DNA of 38,145 bases from the IMG/VR virus record IMGVR_UViG_3300034062_006228, positions 1 through 38,145 of that record. The stretch is one strand, 5' to 3'. The notes beneath the pieces are model-generated. The model was not told the DNA's origin. It searched no databases and was given only the letters and a program-made list of their open reading frames with translations. Source of the stretch: a virus. Shown piece by piece: positions 7,461 through 16,935 of the stretch (within the stretch, counting starts at the first letter, position 1; the number at the start of each line of letters is the position of its first letter). The position numbers and the translations under genes are program-made.

Positions 7461-9839
7461 ATGGAATTCTTTATTAAGAAGAATGCAACTCTTCCTCTGT
7501 TGAAATTACAAGTTGTGAAAAATGGTAGATTGGACTACAACAACTTTATGTCGTTGATAGAACAATCTGCTTTGTTTTTTTCTATGACAGATGTTGAAAC
7601 AGGTGTTCAAAAAATAGTTTCACGTCCTGCTGGTTTCGTAGAAAAAACGAATATAAATCCTAATTCAGAAGATGAATATTATTTATATTACCAATTTCAA
7701 AATAGAGACACAAATAGAGTTGGTAGATATGAGGGTCAATTTATGTTAAGAAGTTCTGATGGAGTAATCATTTTACCTATTAGAGAAAAATTATATATAA
7801 ATGTACAAGATTCTTTTATTGCTGATGATTTAGAATATGATACTTGTTATACATCAGAATTTCCTTGTTGTATAAATGGTCCCACCACTGCTTTTACTAT
7901 TAATCTTGGTTTAACTAGTGTTGTTATAGCTGGTTCTGTTAAGGTTAATTATACTTTAACATCTTCAGAATTGTTAAGTGATAATCTAACATTAGATTTC
8001 ACTAATACTTTGGGGCAATTAATAGGAACTGGTTTAACTATTACAACTGGAGTTACAATTAACGCTGGGTCAAATATTGGTTTTACTGAAGTAATTGTAA
8101 ACGATGATTATTATAATTTAGATGGAACATCAACATTTACCGATGTTTTAGTTGTTTATCCAATTGCTTACAATTTCACAGAAAATTTTAACACAATATT
8201 TCCACCAGCCCCAAGTCAGACACCAACTCCGACACCAACTCCAACACCGACACCAGCACCTGATATTTTCGATGCTATATTAACTGATGAAGTTGATGTT
8301 TATATTGAATCTAGTTTGGACGAATATTTGAGTTATGTTGACCCAACGATTCAATATCTATTAAGTGTAACAATAACTAATGGTTCAATAATTACATATT
8401 TTAATGTAAGTTCAAATATTCCAATTAACGAAGTCGTATCAATACCAATTAATCTTATTTTACCATTAATCGGTGGGGGAACAATTACGATTTCGGGTAG
8501 TGTAATCATACCTGCTAATCAAACTTCAGGTCAGACAATTACAACTAATCCTTTGTTGGATTTTAATGATTTAGACCAAACTGGTGAAATATTAATAGAT
8601 ACACCAAATATAGGCTTTCCTATTAATATAAGTGCTGAACAAATTAATTTTGTTTTACAACCAACACCAACTCCAACACCGACTATCACTCCGACACCAA
8701 CACCAACACAAACAATTACCCCAACTCCAAGTGCAACACCAATAGTATTTAAAAATTATTTATTAACACGATGTGCTAGTTCTGGCCAGGGTGTTGCATC
8801 TCTTTCTGGAAGTACAGGAGCTTTTTATGATGGTTCTGAATGTTGGATTACTGTAACAGAAACTATGAGTACCCCAACATTGTTTATATCAGAGACATTC
8901 GTTGATTGTGGTGATTGTTTGAATTCACACCCCACACCAACACCTACTCCAACAAATACACCAACCCCATCACCTATACCACAAGCTGAGTTAACATTAT
9001 ATATACAAGGATTAAGTGGAGGTCAATCGATTATATTTGATGGTGGGACATATAGTACTGATTCTGTATTAACTATTAATAAAAATCAGTCATATAACAT
9101 ACAAGCTGTTCCACAACCAGGTTATTTATTTGTTGGTTGGAACATATTTGGCGGTTCATTTAGTTCAACAGCTCAAACAACAACTGTTTCTGTGTCTATA
9201 GATAGTGGAGCTAAATTAGCACCATCTTACGCACCTGACCCCAACTATGATGCTCTCGAAGCACAAATGACAACGAGTTTAGCAGCTTATCAAAGTGCAA
9301 CAACAAACGATTGGGTTAAAATAACTCAAGCTGAATATAATAGTATTTTTAATAATGTTGATGGGGTAGTTAAAATAGGAAATACTGACCTTGAAGTTGA
9401 TACAAGAGCTGCCGCTACAGGTTTCCAAACTACAACATTTGGTACTATTGATGAAAATACGCCATTAGCGATATCTAATGGTTACTATGTTGTTGGATTT
9501 ATTGCCGAATCTTGGAATCAAGTTGGTACAATCCAATTTGGTTACACAACTACATTCCATACTGGAGCACCAACATATATGAACAATTCACCTATGATTG
9601 ATGCGGGTAGTACAAGTTACTATGTAAGAAAGAAACCTTGGGGAGTTGAGGGAGCACCATCATCTACAATATTATATCCTGTGTTGAATTTTGGTTTTCC
9701 TGCTTATCCAAATGCCGTACCAAATACTTATGGATGGCAAACACCTGATGGTGGTACAACTTGGTTACAAACTAATCCGATTGGTCAAACAGCAAAAATA
9801 CAAATTTTATTAACAAATACAAGGTCGTGGCCTACATAA
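7461..9839 (+). CDS. Modular tail/baseplate adhesin with Pro-Thr linkers
   Basis: Residues 1 to about 120 form a conserved-looking attachment domain (ATLPLLKLQVVKNGRLDY, MTDVETGVQKI, RYEGQFMLRSSDG, LYINVQDSFI). It resembles the N-terminal domain of BppU-type baseplate proteins, so this end probably docks on the baseplate. Three Pro-Thr tracts (about 249-268, 400-427 and 490-508) act as rigid linkers between beta-rich domains. After the third, GYLFVGWNIFGGSF is typical of InlB-type B-repeats, and the last about 190 residues are a separate beta-rich domain. Cys pairs (CYTSEFPCC; CGDC) might form disulfides outside the cell. The Pro-Thr tracts are plausible O-glycosylation targets for the upstream cassette. 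A preceding ATATTTAT motif and A-rich leader support the start. Virion role is inferred. Confidence 0.68.
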   Translation: MEFFIKKNATLPLLKLQVVKNGRLDYNNFMSLIEQSALFFSMTDVETGVQKIVSRPAGFVEKTNINPNSEDEYYLYYQFQNRDTNRVGRYEGQFMLRSSDGVIILPIREKLYINVQDSFIADDLEYDTCYTSEFPCCINGPTTAFTINLGLTSVVIAGSVKVNYTLTSSELLSDNLTLDFTNTLGQLIGTGLTITTGVTINAGSNIGFTEVIVNDDYYNLDGTSTFTDVLVVYPIAYNFTENFNTIFPPAPSQTPTPTPTPTPTPAPDIFDAILTDEVDVYIESSLDEYLSYVDPTIQYLLSVTITNGSIITYFNVSSNIPINEVVSIPINLILPLIGGGTITISGSVIIPANQTSGQTITTNPLLDFNDLDQTGEILIDTPNIGFPINISAEQINFVLQPTPTPTPTITPTPTPTQTITPTPSATPIVFKNYLLTRCASSGQGVASLSGSTGAFYDGSECWITVTETMSTPTLFISETFVDCGDCLNSHPTPTPTPTNTPTPSPIPQAELTLYIQGLSGGQSIIFDGGTYSTDSVLTINKNQSYNIQAVPQPGYLFVGWNIFGGSFSSTAQTTTVSVSIDSGAKLAPSYAPDPNYDALEAQMTTSLAAYQSATTNDWVKITQAEYNSIFNNVDGVVKIGNTDLEVDTRAAATGFQTTTFGTIDENTPLAISNGYYVVGFIAESWNQVGTIQFGYTTTFHTGAPTYMNNSPMIDAGSTSYYVRKKPWGVEGAPSSTILYPVLNFGFPAYPNAVPNTYGWQTPDGGTTWLQTNPIGQTAKIQILLTNTRSWPT

Positions 9840-9842
9840 AGT

Positions 9843-9850
9843 ATATTTAT
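9843..9850 (+). promoter_or_regulatory. ATATTTAT phage promoter-like motif
   Basis: Thirteen bases before the ATG at 9864, the same spacing as at 7440-7447, immediately after the upstream stop. An A-rich run without Shine-Dalgarno sequence lies between. Confidence 0.4.
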
Positions 9851-9863
9851 TAAAAAAAACAAA

Positions 9864-12590
9864 ATGGCAAACTTAACAGGAAAAACGATAGGTCAATTAG
9901 CATTATTAACTGGTATTACACAAGATACCTTATTTGCTGTTGAACTTAGTGGTGCAACTTATCATATACCATATTCAGGACTATCAGTTGGTGGTTCATA
10001 TGAGGAAGTAACTTACGATGAATTATATTCTTTATACTCAGGTGGAACTCTAACACCAGGTGGTTATTATCTGATTACCGATTTCCAATCAATTTATGAC
10101 CAACCTGATTTTGATTATAGCGGTCAACCAATTATTACTGGTAATTCAAAAACAGGTATAACTGAACCATTATTGGTGTTTGCAACAAGTTCAACAACAT
10201 TGTCAAATCAAGCTTTCTCACCATTATATCCAAAAGATAAGATTACCTATGACATTACTTTCACAACTACTGAAGTGAGTAATACACTAGCTAAAGGTAG
10301 AATTACAGAAAGAATTGATGAGTTCAATAATAGAACAGATTATGATAACAGAAATATATTATTCAAAAGATATCGCCTTTACACAATCAGACAAGGTGTT
10401 CCACTTAATGGGACAATAGAATTGCAATCAGATGGAACTGTATCAGGACAAAATACCACATTTACAGCATTGACAATTGGGGATGTAATTTTTATGGATG
10501 GTAATAGTCAATTGTATGAAATTACTGGTATAACTGATAATACAACAATGGGTGTTTCAGGTGATACAATTAATTCATTTGGTTGTTGTTCTGTATTCTA
10601 TAAAACAATAGAAGAAACAAATGGTACTGGTTACTTCAGTTTCAAAAGACCAAATGTAAAATCATCTGACTTTATCGAGTACACTACATTCGGTGATGCT
10701 ATATCTAATGACTATGCTAAAAATACTTATGTAGGTAATTTCGCAAACAACTATCAAAATGTGGGAACTTTCTTATTAGCAAACAATGTATTTTTAGAAG
10801 GTGCTTACGAAAGTAATAAGTTTGGTGATTATTGTTATAATAATACATTTGGTACTGATAATCAAAATAATATTTGGGGTGATTTTTGTTATAATAATGT
10901 GTCAACGAATGATATTGATGATAATATTATTGGTCAATATTTTAATAATAATTTAATAAACGCCAATATAACAAGTAATTTAATTGGTAATGACTTCAAT
11001 AATAATCAACTATTGACTGAAAATGGAGGTGATTTTGAAGATAACATAATTGGAAACGGATTCCAGAGTAATGTTATTTATTCTAGATTTTATAAAAATG
11101 AAATATTAGATAATTTTAATAAAAATATCATAGGTGATTTTGGTAATTTAGATAATTTTGAATTCTATAGAAATTACATTCGTAATAATTTTAACGAAAA
11201 TATCATAAAACGAGATTTTCAAAATAACCAAATAGGTACAAACTACCAATCAAATGAAATTAATGGCGAATTTCAGGGTAATACTATTTTAAATGGATTT
11301 AACAATAATACAACTGGTAGTTATTTTGCTTTAAATAATATTGGTAACGCATTTAATAACAATACTATATATGATGTTTTTTATCATAATACAACCGATT
11401 ATTATTTTAACGATAATATAATCAGTAATGATTTTAACACAAATAAAATAGGTACATATTTTACTGATAATAGACCTTCAAATAATGATTTATTCGGATG
11501 GATTGACTTATCAACAATATCAACAAGAACATATGATACATTAAGGACATCACTTAATAATAATGTTGGTAACTATATTTTAGGTAAAGAACTTGTGATG
11601 AGAGTTATATCAACATCACAATATTTTACAATTAAATTCACACAATGGACACAAGGTGGAAATGGTGGTGGATTCCAATATACAAGACAAGAATTTGATT
11701 CAAATGGAAACTCTCAAGGTAATAGTATAATATTTACAAAAACTAATAATGGTTCAGAGGTAGACGTTATTGTTCCTGGTGTTGTAGAATTAACAAGAGA
11801 TAGTCAAGGTGGGTTATATAACACAATAACTGACACTCCACCATTTAATAATCAATGGCCTGGTCCTGGTGACACCGAATGGAATTCAATATACACTCAA
11901 CCTAATAATGGTGAAAGATTTGCATACAATAAAATTGGTAATAATTTTAGGAATAACACAATAGGTAGTGATTTTGGTTATGGTCTTGGAGACCCATATG
12001 GTAATATTATAAATGATAATTTTGAAGATAACACTATTGGTCAATATGCTTATAATAATGTTATTGGTAATCAGTTTAGAGACAACACTATAGGTGATAA
12101 TTTTGAGGACAATAATATAAGTTCTGTTTTCCAATCTAACACAATTGGTAATAATTTCCAATGGAATGTTATAAATACAAGTATTAACTCAGTTAACTTT
12201 GCAATAAATCAAGAATCAATTACAGGTTTCACATATTCAGCACCTGGTTCTTCAGCAACAGATGGAACTTATAATGGTCTAACTGGAACAACAAATGGAA
12301 TTGGTGTTAATGCGACATTTGATGTGGTGGTTTCCTCAAGTGCGGTAACAAGTGTATCAATTGTAAATCAAGGTAATTTCTATCAAGTTAATGACACAAT
12401 ATTGATTTTAGGTTCTCAAATTGGTGGTACTGATTCTGTTGATGATGTGACAATTACAATTACAACAATTATTGAACCTTCGGTATATGAAACATATACT
12501 TGTCAGATTTTTGAGAGACAAGGTGGAAATAAGAGATTATCGTACTATGACTCTTCAGATGTACTAAACATAACAGATGTAAACTTATAA
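9864..12590 (+). CDS. Tail fibre-like protein with nine-residue Asn-rich solenoid repeats
   Basis: Residues 1-280 contain an N-terminal module (KTIGQLALLTGI; VTYDELYSLYSGG; GGYYLITDFQSIYD; SPLYPKDKITYDI). Two blocks (about 290-540 and 686-776) are tandem nine-residue units such as TIGDNFEDN, VIGNQFRDN and TIGNNFQWN. They place hydrophobic residues at fixed positions and form Asn ladders, as expected of a right-handed beta-solenoid. Between the blocks sits an inserted globular domain (about 543-685) with FTIKFTQWTQGGNGGGFQYTR and GDTEWNSIY. The C-terminus (about 786-880) carries a beta module (VSIVNQGNFYQVNDTILILG) also present in the next protein. Probably a surface-exposed fibre or spike. 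The repeat is in the protein; the DNA copies differ too much to be a simple DNA repeat. Confidence 0.65.
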   Translation: MANLTGKTIGQLALLTGITQDTLFAVELSGATYHIPYSGLSVGGSYEEVTYDELYSLYSGGTLTPGGYYLITDFQSIYDQPDFDYSGQPIITGNSKTGITEPLLVFATSSTTLSNQAFSPLYPKDKITYDITFTTTEVSNTLAKGRITERIDEFNNRTDYDNRNILFKRYRLYTIRQGVPLNGTIELQSDGTVSGQNTTFTALTIGDVIFMDGNSQLYEITGITDNTTMGVSGDTINSFGCCSVFYKTIEETNGTGYFSFKRPNVKSSDFIEYTTFGDAISNDYAKNTYVGNFANNYQNVGTFLLANNVFLEGAYESNKFGDYCYNNTFGTDNQNNIWGDFCYNNVSTNDIDDNIIGQYFNNNLINANITSNLIGNDFNNNQLLTENGGDFEDNIIGNGFQSNVIYSRFYKNEILDNFNKNIIGDFGNLDNFEFYRNYIRNNFNENIIKRDFQNNQIGTNYQSNEINGEFQGNTILNGFNNNTTGSYFALNNIGNAFNNNTIYDVFYHNTTDYYFNDNIISNDFNTNKIGTYFTDNRPSNNDLFGWIDLSTISTRTYDTLRTSLNNNVGNYILGKELVMRVISTSQYFTIKFTQWTQGGNGGGFQYTRQEFDSNGNSQGNSIIFTKTNNGSEVDVIVPGVVELTRDSQGGLYNTITDTPPFNNQWPGPGDTEWNSIYTQPNNGERFAYNKIGNNFRNNTIGSDFGYGLGDPYGNIINDNFEDNTIGQYAYNNVIGNQFRDNTIGDNFEDNNISSVFQSNTIGNNFQWNVINTSINSVNFAINQESITGFTYSAPGSSATDGTYNGLTGTTNGIGVNATFDVVVSSSAVTSVSIVNQGNFYQVNDTILILGSQIGGTDSVDDVTITITTIIEPSVYETYTCQIFERQGGNKRLSYYDSSDVLNITDVNL

Positions 12591-12597
12591 AATTAAA

Positions 12598-13815
12598 ATG
12601 GCAACAAAATATATAGTAGATAACGTACCAAATCAAACCATAAATGGTGATATAACAATTAATGGTAACTTAAGTGTTACTGGTGTTACAACCGGAAGTT
12701 TGGCAACATATAAAGCATTACTAACCCAATTGGGTGTTCAGAGTGGTTCTGACTTAGGTGATTTTAATGGTGGTTTAATTATAGGCGAAACCTATGAAAT
12801 ATTAAATTATCAGAGTGGTGATGATTTCAGTAATATTGCAAATGCGTTGAGTGGAGTTGTTCTTACATATACTTATAGTGGAACAGCGGTAACTGGGGTA
12901 ACCAATACATATACTTCTGGTGGAGTCACAAGTGGTGGAGGTTCAGGTATTGAGTTTGATATCGTAGTAAACAATGATGCTTATGAATCAGTCAGCATCG
13001 TTACCATTGGTTATGGTTATGTAAGTGGTGATACAATAACGATATTGGGTACTAATGTTGGAGGTGTCAGTCCAGATAATGACATAACAATAATAGTTGA
13101 TAGTGCGACAACCGACAATCCAAATGAAACAGGTTCTGTTTTTATAGCAACGGGAGAATTACCAACAAATTGGGATAATGGTTCTACTTTAGAATCAAGA
13201 GGTAATTTAGTAGTAAAAGTATTAGAAAATAATCTTGGTTATGATATTGAGTGGTTTACTGATTTTTGGACACCAGGATTTTATTTAGGATTTAATTCAA
13301 CCACAGGTCCAGTATATAATAATTTTAATAGAAATTCAACATTTATTCAAGTTGGAAACCCTACATCATTTTTTGGTCCTTTCCTATTGGATGTTTTTGC
13401 ATTCCCCTATAATGGAATTGAGAAGGATGATAGTGTTTTTATTGCGGTTTTTGATATAAGTGGAATTACACCAGTTGCTGATGCTTTATACTATTTACCA
13501 GTTGAGATTCAAATTCTACAAGATACAAACACAACACCAATCGTAATAAGTGGAACTACAACATCATTTCCTTTCACAAATGTAAGTATTGAATTTTATT
13601 GTGGTGATATGTTTATTCAAGCGTTTTACACAAGTGGTGGTACTATGGTTAATGACATACCTGAAGTTGTTAACATATTAAATACAGATACAAATACAAG
13701 TTTTCTTGGTGCGTTTTCAGAAGATGGTGGAAACATAATTTTAACTATGGCAACAAATCTTGAAACTCAATTCTGTGCTAATGGTACATTAACATTTTAT
13801 GTTTTCAATGACTAA
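12598..13815 (+). CDS. Putative tail fibre/appendage protein
   Basis: Starts eight bases after the previous stop. The N-terminus (NQTINGDITINGNLSVTG) is a short beta-repeat common at the start of phage fibre proteins. Residues about 85-190 carry the bead module shared with the preceding protein (FDIVVNN, SIVTIGYGYVSGDTITILG, GGVSPDNDITI). The C-terminal half is beta-rich with many Asn, Thr and Gly residues (FLGAFSEDGGNIILTMATN). No signal peptide, membrane segment or catalytic motif is visible. Position in a run of adhesin genes and the composition suggest a virion appendage; no specific function can be given. Confidence 0.55.
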   Translation: MATKYIVDNVPNQTINGDITINGNLSVTGVTTGSLATYKALLTQLGVQSGSDLGDFNGGLIIGETYEILNYQSGDDFSNIANALSGVVLTYTYSGTAVTGVTNTYTSGGVTSGGGSGIEFDIVVNNDAYESVSIVTIGYGYVSGDTITILGTNVGGVSPDNDITIIVDSATTDNPNETGSVFIATGELPTNWDNGSTLESRGNLVVKVLENNLGYDIEWFTDFWTPGFYLGFNSTTGPVYNNFNRNSTFIQVGNPTSFFGPFLLDVFAFPYNGIEKDDSVFIAVFDISGITPVADALYYLPVEIQILQDTNTTPIVISGTTTSFPFTNVSIEFYCGDMFIQAFYTSGGTMVNDIPEVVNILNTDTNTSFLGAFSEDGGNIILTMATNLETQFCANGTLTFYVFND

Positions 13816-13840
13816 TAAAAAAAATTAAAACAGAAAAAAA

Positions 13841-14080
13841 ATGATACAATATATTAAAAGAAAAAGTGACAATAAGTTTCTACAATCTTTAGAAAACGAT
13901 GTTTGGGTTGATAATGTTAAAGACGCATATGAAATGACTATTATAGAGTGTAAGAATATAAAAACTGAGTTACTTAACACATATACTTCTGAAGAAATTA
14001 CTGAAGTTGTTAATATGTTTAAGAACAAACCAATGTCAAGAGAAGAGAAAAAAGAATTTCTTAAATTATTAAAGAAATAA
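13841..14080 (+). CDS. Small hypothetical protein upstream of the DNA polymerase
   Basis: A 79-residue, Lys/Glu-rich, largely helical protein that I cannot assign. The N-terminal half (YIKRKSDNKFLQSLENDVWV, then AYEMTIIEC) is a compact alpha/beta pattern. The C-terminal half ends in EEKKEFLKLLKK, a basic helix. The start is preceded by an A-run (aaaaaaaATG), usual for this genome. An 88-residue frame on the opposite strand covers nearly the same bases, but it lacks a suitable leader and is Ser/Leu/Phe-rich like an antisense shadow, so the plus strand is preferred. It may be co-transcribed with the polymerase, whose start lies 97 bases downstream beyond a large hairpin. Confidence 0.6.
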   Translation: MIQYIKRKSDNKFLQSLENDVWVDNVKDAYEMTIIECKNIKTELLNTYTSEEITEVVNMFKNKPMSREEKKEFLKLLKK

Positions 14081-14096
14081 GTTGATAACACACTTC

Positions 14097-14184
14097 GATA
14101 TCATTATACTTATAGGGATAAGGTAAATGTCATCAATAAGCATGACAGCTAATGAACCACCAAAAATATAAGTATAATGATATC
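14097..14184 (+). promoter_or_regulatory. 18-bp perfect inverted repeat burying the DNA polymerase start codon
   Basis: The arm at 14097-14114 (gatatcattatacttata) is the exact complement of 14167-14184, giving 18 uninterrupted pairs. The 3' arm contains the ATG at 14177-14179 and codons 2 and 3. The 52-base loop holds an inner hairpin, TGTCAT (14128-14133) with ATGACA (14142-14147) around eight bases, and GGT/ACC segments that may stack on it. TTGAT at 14082-14086 could pair with ATCAA in that inner loop as a pseudoknot. In mRNA this would hide the initiation site. T4 DNA polymerase represses its own translation through a hairpin at its ribosome-binding site, so a translational operator is the leading idea. 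A DNA-level site is an alternative. Confidence 0.6.
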
Positions 14185-16894
14185 TCAAGAAGAAATTAAA
14201 TCATTCTTAGAGGGTAATGACCCCGAAGAATTTATTGTAGCAGTAGAATATGATTGGGCATCCGACTCCATATTCAAAATCAAAGAAATCCCAAACAAAG
14301 GAAAAGAAATTAGAAAAGATACATTCACCCCATTCGCTTGGGTTGGTGACTTAAAGGGATTAAATTTCTACAAATCATCTAAGGCTTTACAGAAAGAAGC
14401 TATGACCAAACACGGAATCCTAATTGAGAAATTGGATACTGGTGATAATGAACGATTGGAGAATGGACTTAAGTTTATGGTTAAGTCCTTAAAAGGTTAT
14501 AGAAACCTACAACAATTTTTCAAAGAAGGTGGTGTTGATATTTGGGGTGAAAATGTTAAAGACAAAGTTTTAATGTTACCCCCAGTAGAACAATATCTAA
14601 TCCAAAAAGAAAAACGATTATTCAAAGGTTTTGAAGAATATAACGATATCACAAGATTTGGATTTGACTTGGAAACAACATCCTTAGAACCTAAGGATGG
14701 AAGAATCTTTATGATTGGGATTAAAACAAATAAAGGACTACAGAAAGTAATTGAATGTGCCAATGAAGACCAAGAACGAGCTGGACTTGCTGAGTTTTTC
14801 AGAACAATAGATGAAGTAAAACCAAGTATTATTGGGGGATATAATTCCTTCAACTTTGACTGGTATTGGATATTTGAAAGATGTAAAGCGTTACATCTTG
14901 ATGTGAAAAAGATATGTAAAACATTACATCCTGAATATAACATCAAACAATCTAGAGGAATTCTTAAACTTGGGAATGAGGTAGAAGAATTTCAACAAGT
15001 AGGAATGTGGGGATATAATGTTGTTGATATTTTACATTCAGTTAGACGTGCTCAAGCAATTAATTCAAGTATAAAATCTGCTGGGTTGAAATATATTACA
15101 CAATATATCAAAGCTGAAGCTGAAGATCGTGTTTACATTGACCATAATAAAATTGGTTCAATGTACGCAAATAAAGAAGAGTATTGGTTGAATATTAAAA
15201 ATGGTAAATATAAAAAGGCTGACAACACCCAATTTGACAATTTAGACAAAAAGTTTCCTGGTACATATATCAAAACAACTGGTGACAATATAGTTGAACG
15301 ATATCTTGATGATGACTTGGAGGAAACCTTGAAAGTGGATGAGGAGTTCAATCAAGGTACTTTCTTGTTGGCATCAATGATTCCAACAACTTATGAACGT
15401 GTATCAACAATGGGTACAGCAACTCTATGGAAAATGTTGATGTTAACTTGGTCTTATAAAAATAAATTAGCAATACCTGAAAAAGAAAAGAAAACTGATT
15501 TCGTTGGTGGATTATCAAGATTGCTGAGAGTGGGTTATTCCAAGGATGTATTAAAACTTGATTACTCTTCACTTTACCCATCTATTCAATTGGTTCACGA
15601 TGTATTTCCTGAATGTGATATTATGGGTGTAATGAAAGGTATGTTAGCTTACTTTAGGGATGCTCGTATTATGTATAAGAACTTGGCCGCTGAATGGTAC
15701 GATAAAGACAAGAAAAAATCATTGTCTTACGATAGAAAACAATTACCAATTAAGATATTCATCAACTCACTATTTGGTGCGTTATCAGCACCACAAGTAT
15801 TTGCGTGGGGTGATATGTATATGGGTGAACAGATTACTTGTACTGGTAGGCAATATCTTCGTCAGATGTTAAAGTTCTTTATGAAGAGAGGTTATACCCC
15901 ATTGGTATGTGATACGGATGGTATGAACTTCTCATTACCTGAAGGTGGTGTAGATGATAGGACTTATGTTGGTAAAGGATTGAATTGGAAAGTTAAAGTA
16001 GGTAAAGAGTACAAAGGTTATGACGCTGATGTTGCCGAGTTTAACGATACATTTATGAAAGGGGCAATGGCTTTAGATTGTGATGGTACTTGGAAATCTT
16101 GTATTAATCTTGCACGTAAAAACTATGCCACAATGGAGCATAATGGTAAAGTTAAACTTACTGGTAACTCTATCAAATCAAAAAAACTCCCACTTTATAT
16201 TGAGGATTACTTAGATAAGGCAATCAAGTTATTGTTAGAAGGTGAAGGACAACAATTCGTTGAGTGGTATTATGAATATCTTACAAAGATTTACAATAAA
16301 GAAATACCATTAATGAAAATCGCCCAAAGAGCAAAAGTAAAGCTATCAATTAAAGACTATAAAGAAAGAGCTAATCAGACTACTAAATCAGGTGGTGCAA
16401 TGTCTAGAATGGCTCATATGGAATTGGCCATCAAACACAATCTTAAAGTTAATCTTGGTGAAGTTATCTATTATGTTAATAATGGTGTTAAGGCAAGTCA
16501 CGGAGATGTTCAAAAGAAAAAAGATGAGGTTGTACTGAATTGTTATATGTTAGACCCAAATGATATTGAAAACAATCCTGATATGATAGGTGAATATAAC
16601 GTTGCAAGAGCAATAACAACTTTCAATAAAAGAATTGAGCCACTATTAATTGTATTCAAACAAGATGTCCGTGATGGATTGTTAGTTGATAATCCTGAGA
16701 AGAGAGGTTTCTTTACTAGTGGACAATGTGAACTTATAAATGGTGTACCATTCGAAGAGGGTGACCAAGATAGAATCAAAGAAGACTTGATGGATTTAGA
16801 ACCAAAAGAAATTGAGTATTGGAATAAGAGAGGTATTAATCCTAACTATATTTACGATTTGGCTGAAGAAGGATGGGAACAATATATAGATTGA
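14177..16894 (+). CDS. Family B DNA polymerase (T4 gp43-like), replicative
   Basis: A 905-residue polymerase with 3'-5' exonuclease, about the length of T4 gp43 (898). Exonuclease motifs: FDLETTS (Asp164, Glu166), NSFNFDW (Asp228) and YNVVDILHS (Asp284). Polymerase motif A: DYSSLYPS (Asp462); motif B: KIFINSLFG (Lys526); motif C: CDTDG (Asp579, Asp581). All catalytic acids are present, so both activities are predicted. Motif C reads DTDG rather than the common DTDS. No intein or split interrupts it. The start codon is in the 3' arm of an 18-bp hairpin, suggesting translational control. The ATG at 14177 lies just inside that stem and no better start is seen. Confidence 0.95.
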   Translation: MISQEEIKSFLEGNDPEEFIVAVEYDWASDSIFKIKEIPNKGKEIRKDTFTPFAWVGDLKGLNFYKSSKALQKEAMTKHGILIEKLDTGDNERLENGLKFMVKSLKGYRNLQQFFKEGGVDIWGENVKDKVLMLPPVEQYLIQKEKRLFKGFEEYNDITRFGFDLETTSLEPKDGRIFMIGIKTNKGLQKVIECANEDQERAGLAEFFRTIDEVKPSIIGGYNSFNFDWYWIFERCKALHLDVKKICKTLHPEYNIKQSRGILKLGNEVEEFQQVGMWGYNVVDILHSVRRAQAINSSIKSAGLKYITQYIKAEAEDRVYIDHNKIGSMYANKEEYWLNIKNGKYKKADNTQFDNLDKKFPGTYIKTTGDNIVERYLDDDLEETLKVDEEFNQGTFLLASMIPTTYERVSTMGTATLWKMLMLTWSYKNKLAIPEKEKKTDFVGGLSRLLRVGYSKDVLKLDYSSLYPSIQLVHDVFPECDIMGVMKGMLAYFRDARIMYKNLAAEWYDKDKKKSLSYDRKQLPIKIFINSLFGALSAPQVFAWGDMYMGEQITCTGRQYLRQMLKFFMKRGYTPLVCDTDGMNFSLPEGGVDDRTYVGKGLNWKVKVGKEYKGYDADVAEFNDTFMKGAMALDCDGTWKSCINLARKNYATMEHNGKVKLTGNSIKSKKLPLYIEDYLDKAIKLLLEGEGQQFVEWYYEYLTKIYNKEIPLMKIAQRAKVKLSIKDYKERANQTTKSGGAMSRMAHMELAIKHNLKVNLGEVIYYVNNGVKASHGDVQKKKDEVVLNCYMLDPNDIENNPDMIGEYNVARAITTFNKRIEPLLIVFKQDVRDGLLVDNPEKRGFFTSGQCELINGVPFEEGDQDRIKEDLMDLEPKEIEYWNKRGINPNYIYDLAEEGWEQYID

Positions 16895-16935
16895 TGATTT
16901 TTATTTGGTAAATAAAATAATCAAAAAAAAATACA

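Noticed and set aside
8206-8982. Pro-Thr coding tracts as a CRISPR or tandem DNA repeat.
   Set aside because: Short in-frame codon repeats within one protein, with no spacer structure; they are linkers.
10730-12190. The Asn-rich region as low-complexity noncoding DNA, and the minus-strand frames in it as genes.
   Set aside because: One long plus-strand frame with regular nine-residue periodicity explains it; the minus-strand frames are Ile/Thr/Tyr-rich shadows.
13825-14091. An 88-residue minus-strand frame opposite the small gene before the polymerase.
   Set aside because: Ser/Leu/Phe-rich antisense-type composition, no suitable leader, and the plus-strand frame has the A-rich start context.
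16895-16935. An AT-only hairpin after the polymerase as a terminator.
   Set aside because: Weak stem with a bulge, no G/C core; such a fold is expected by chance in this composition.
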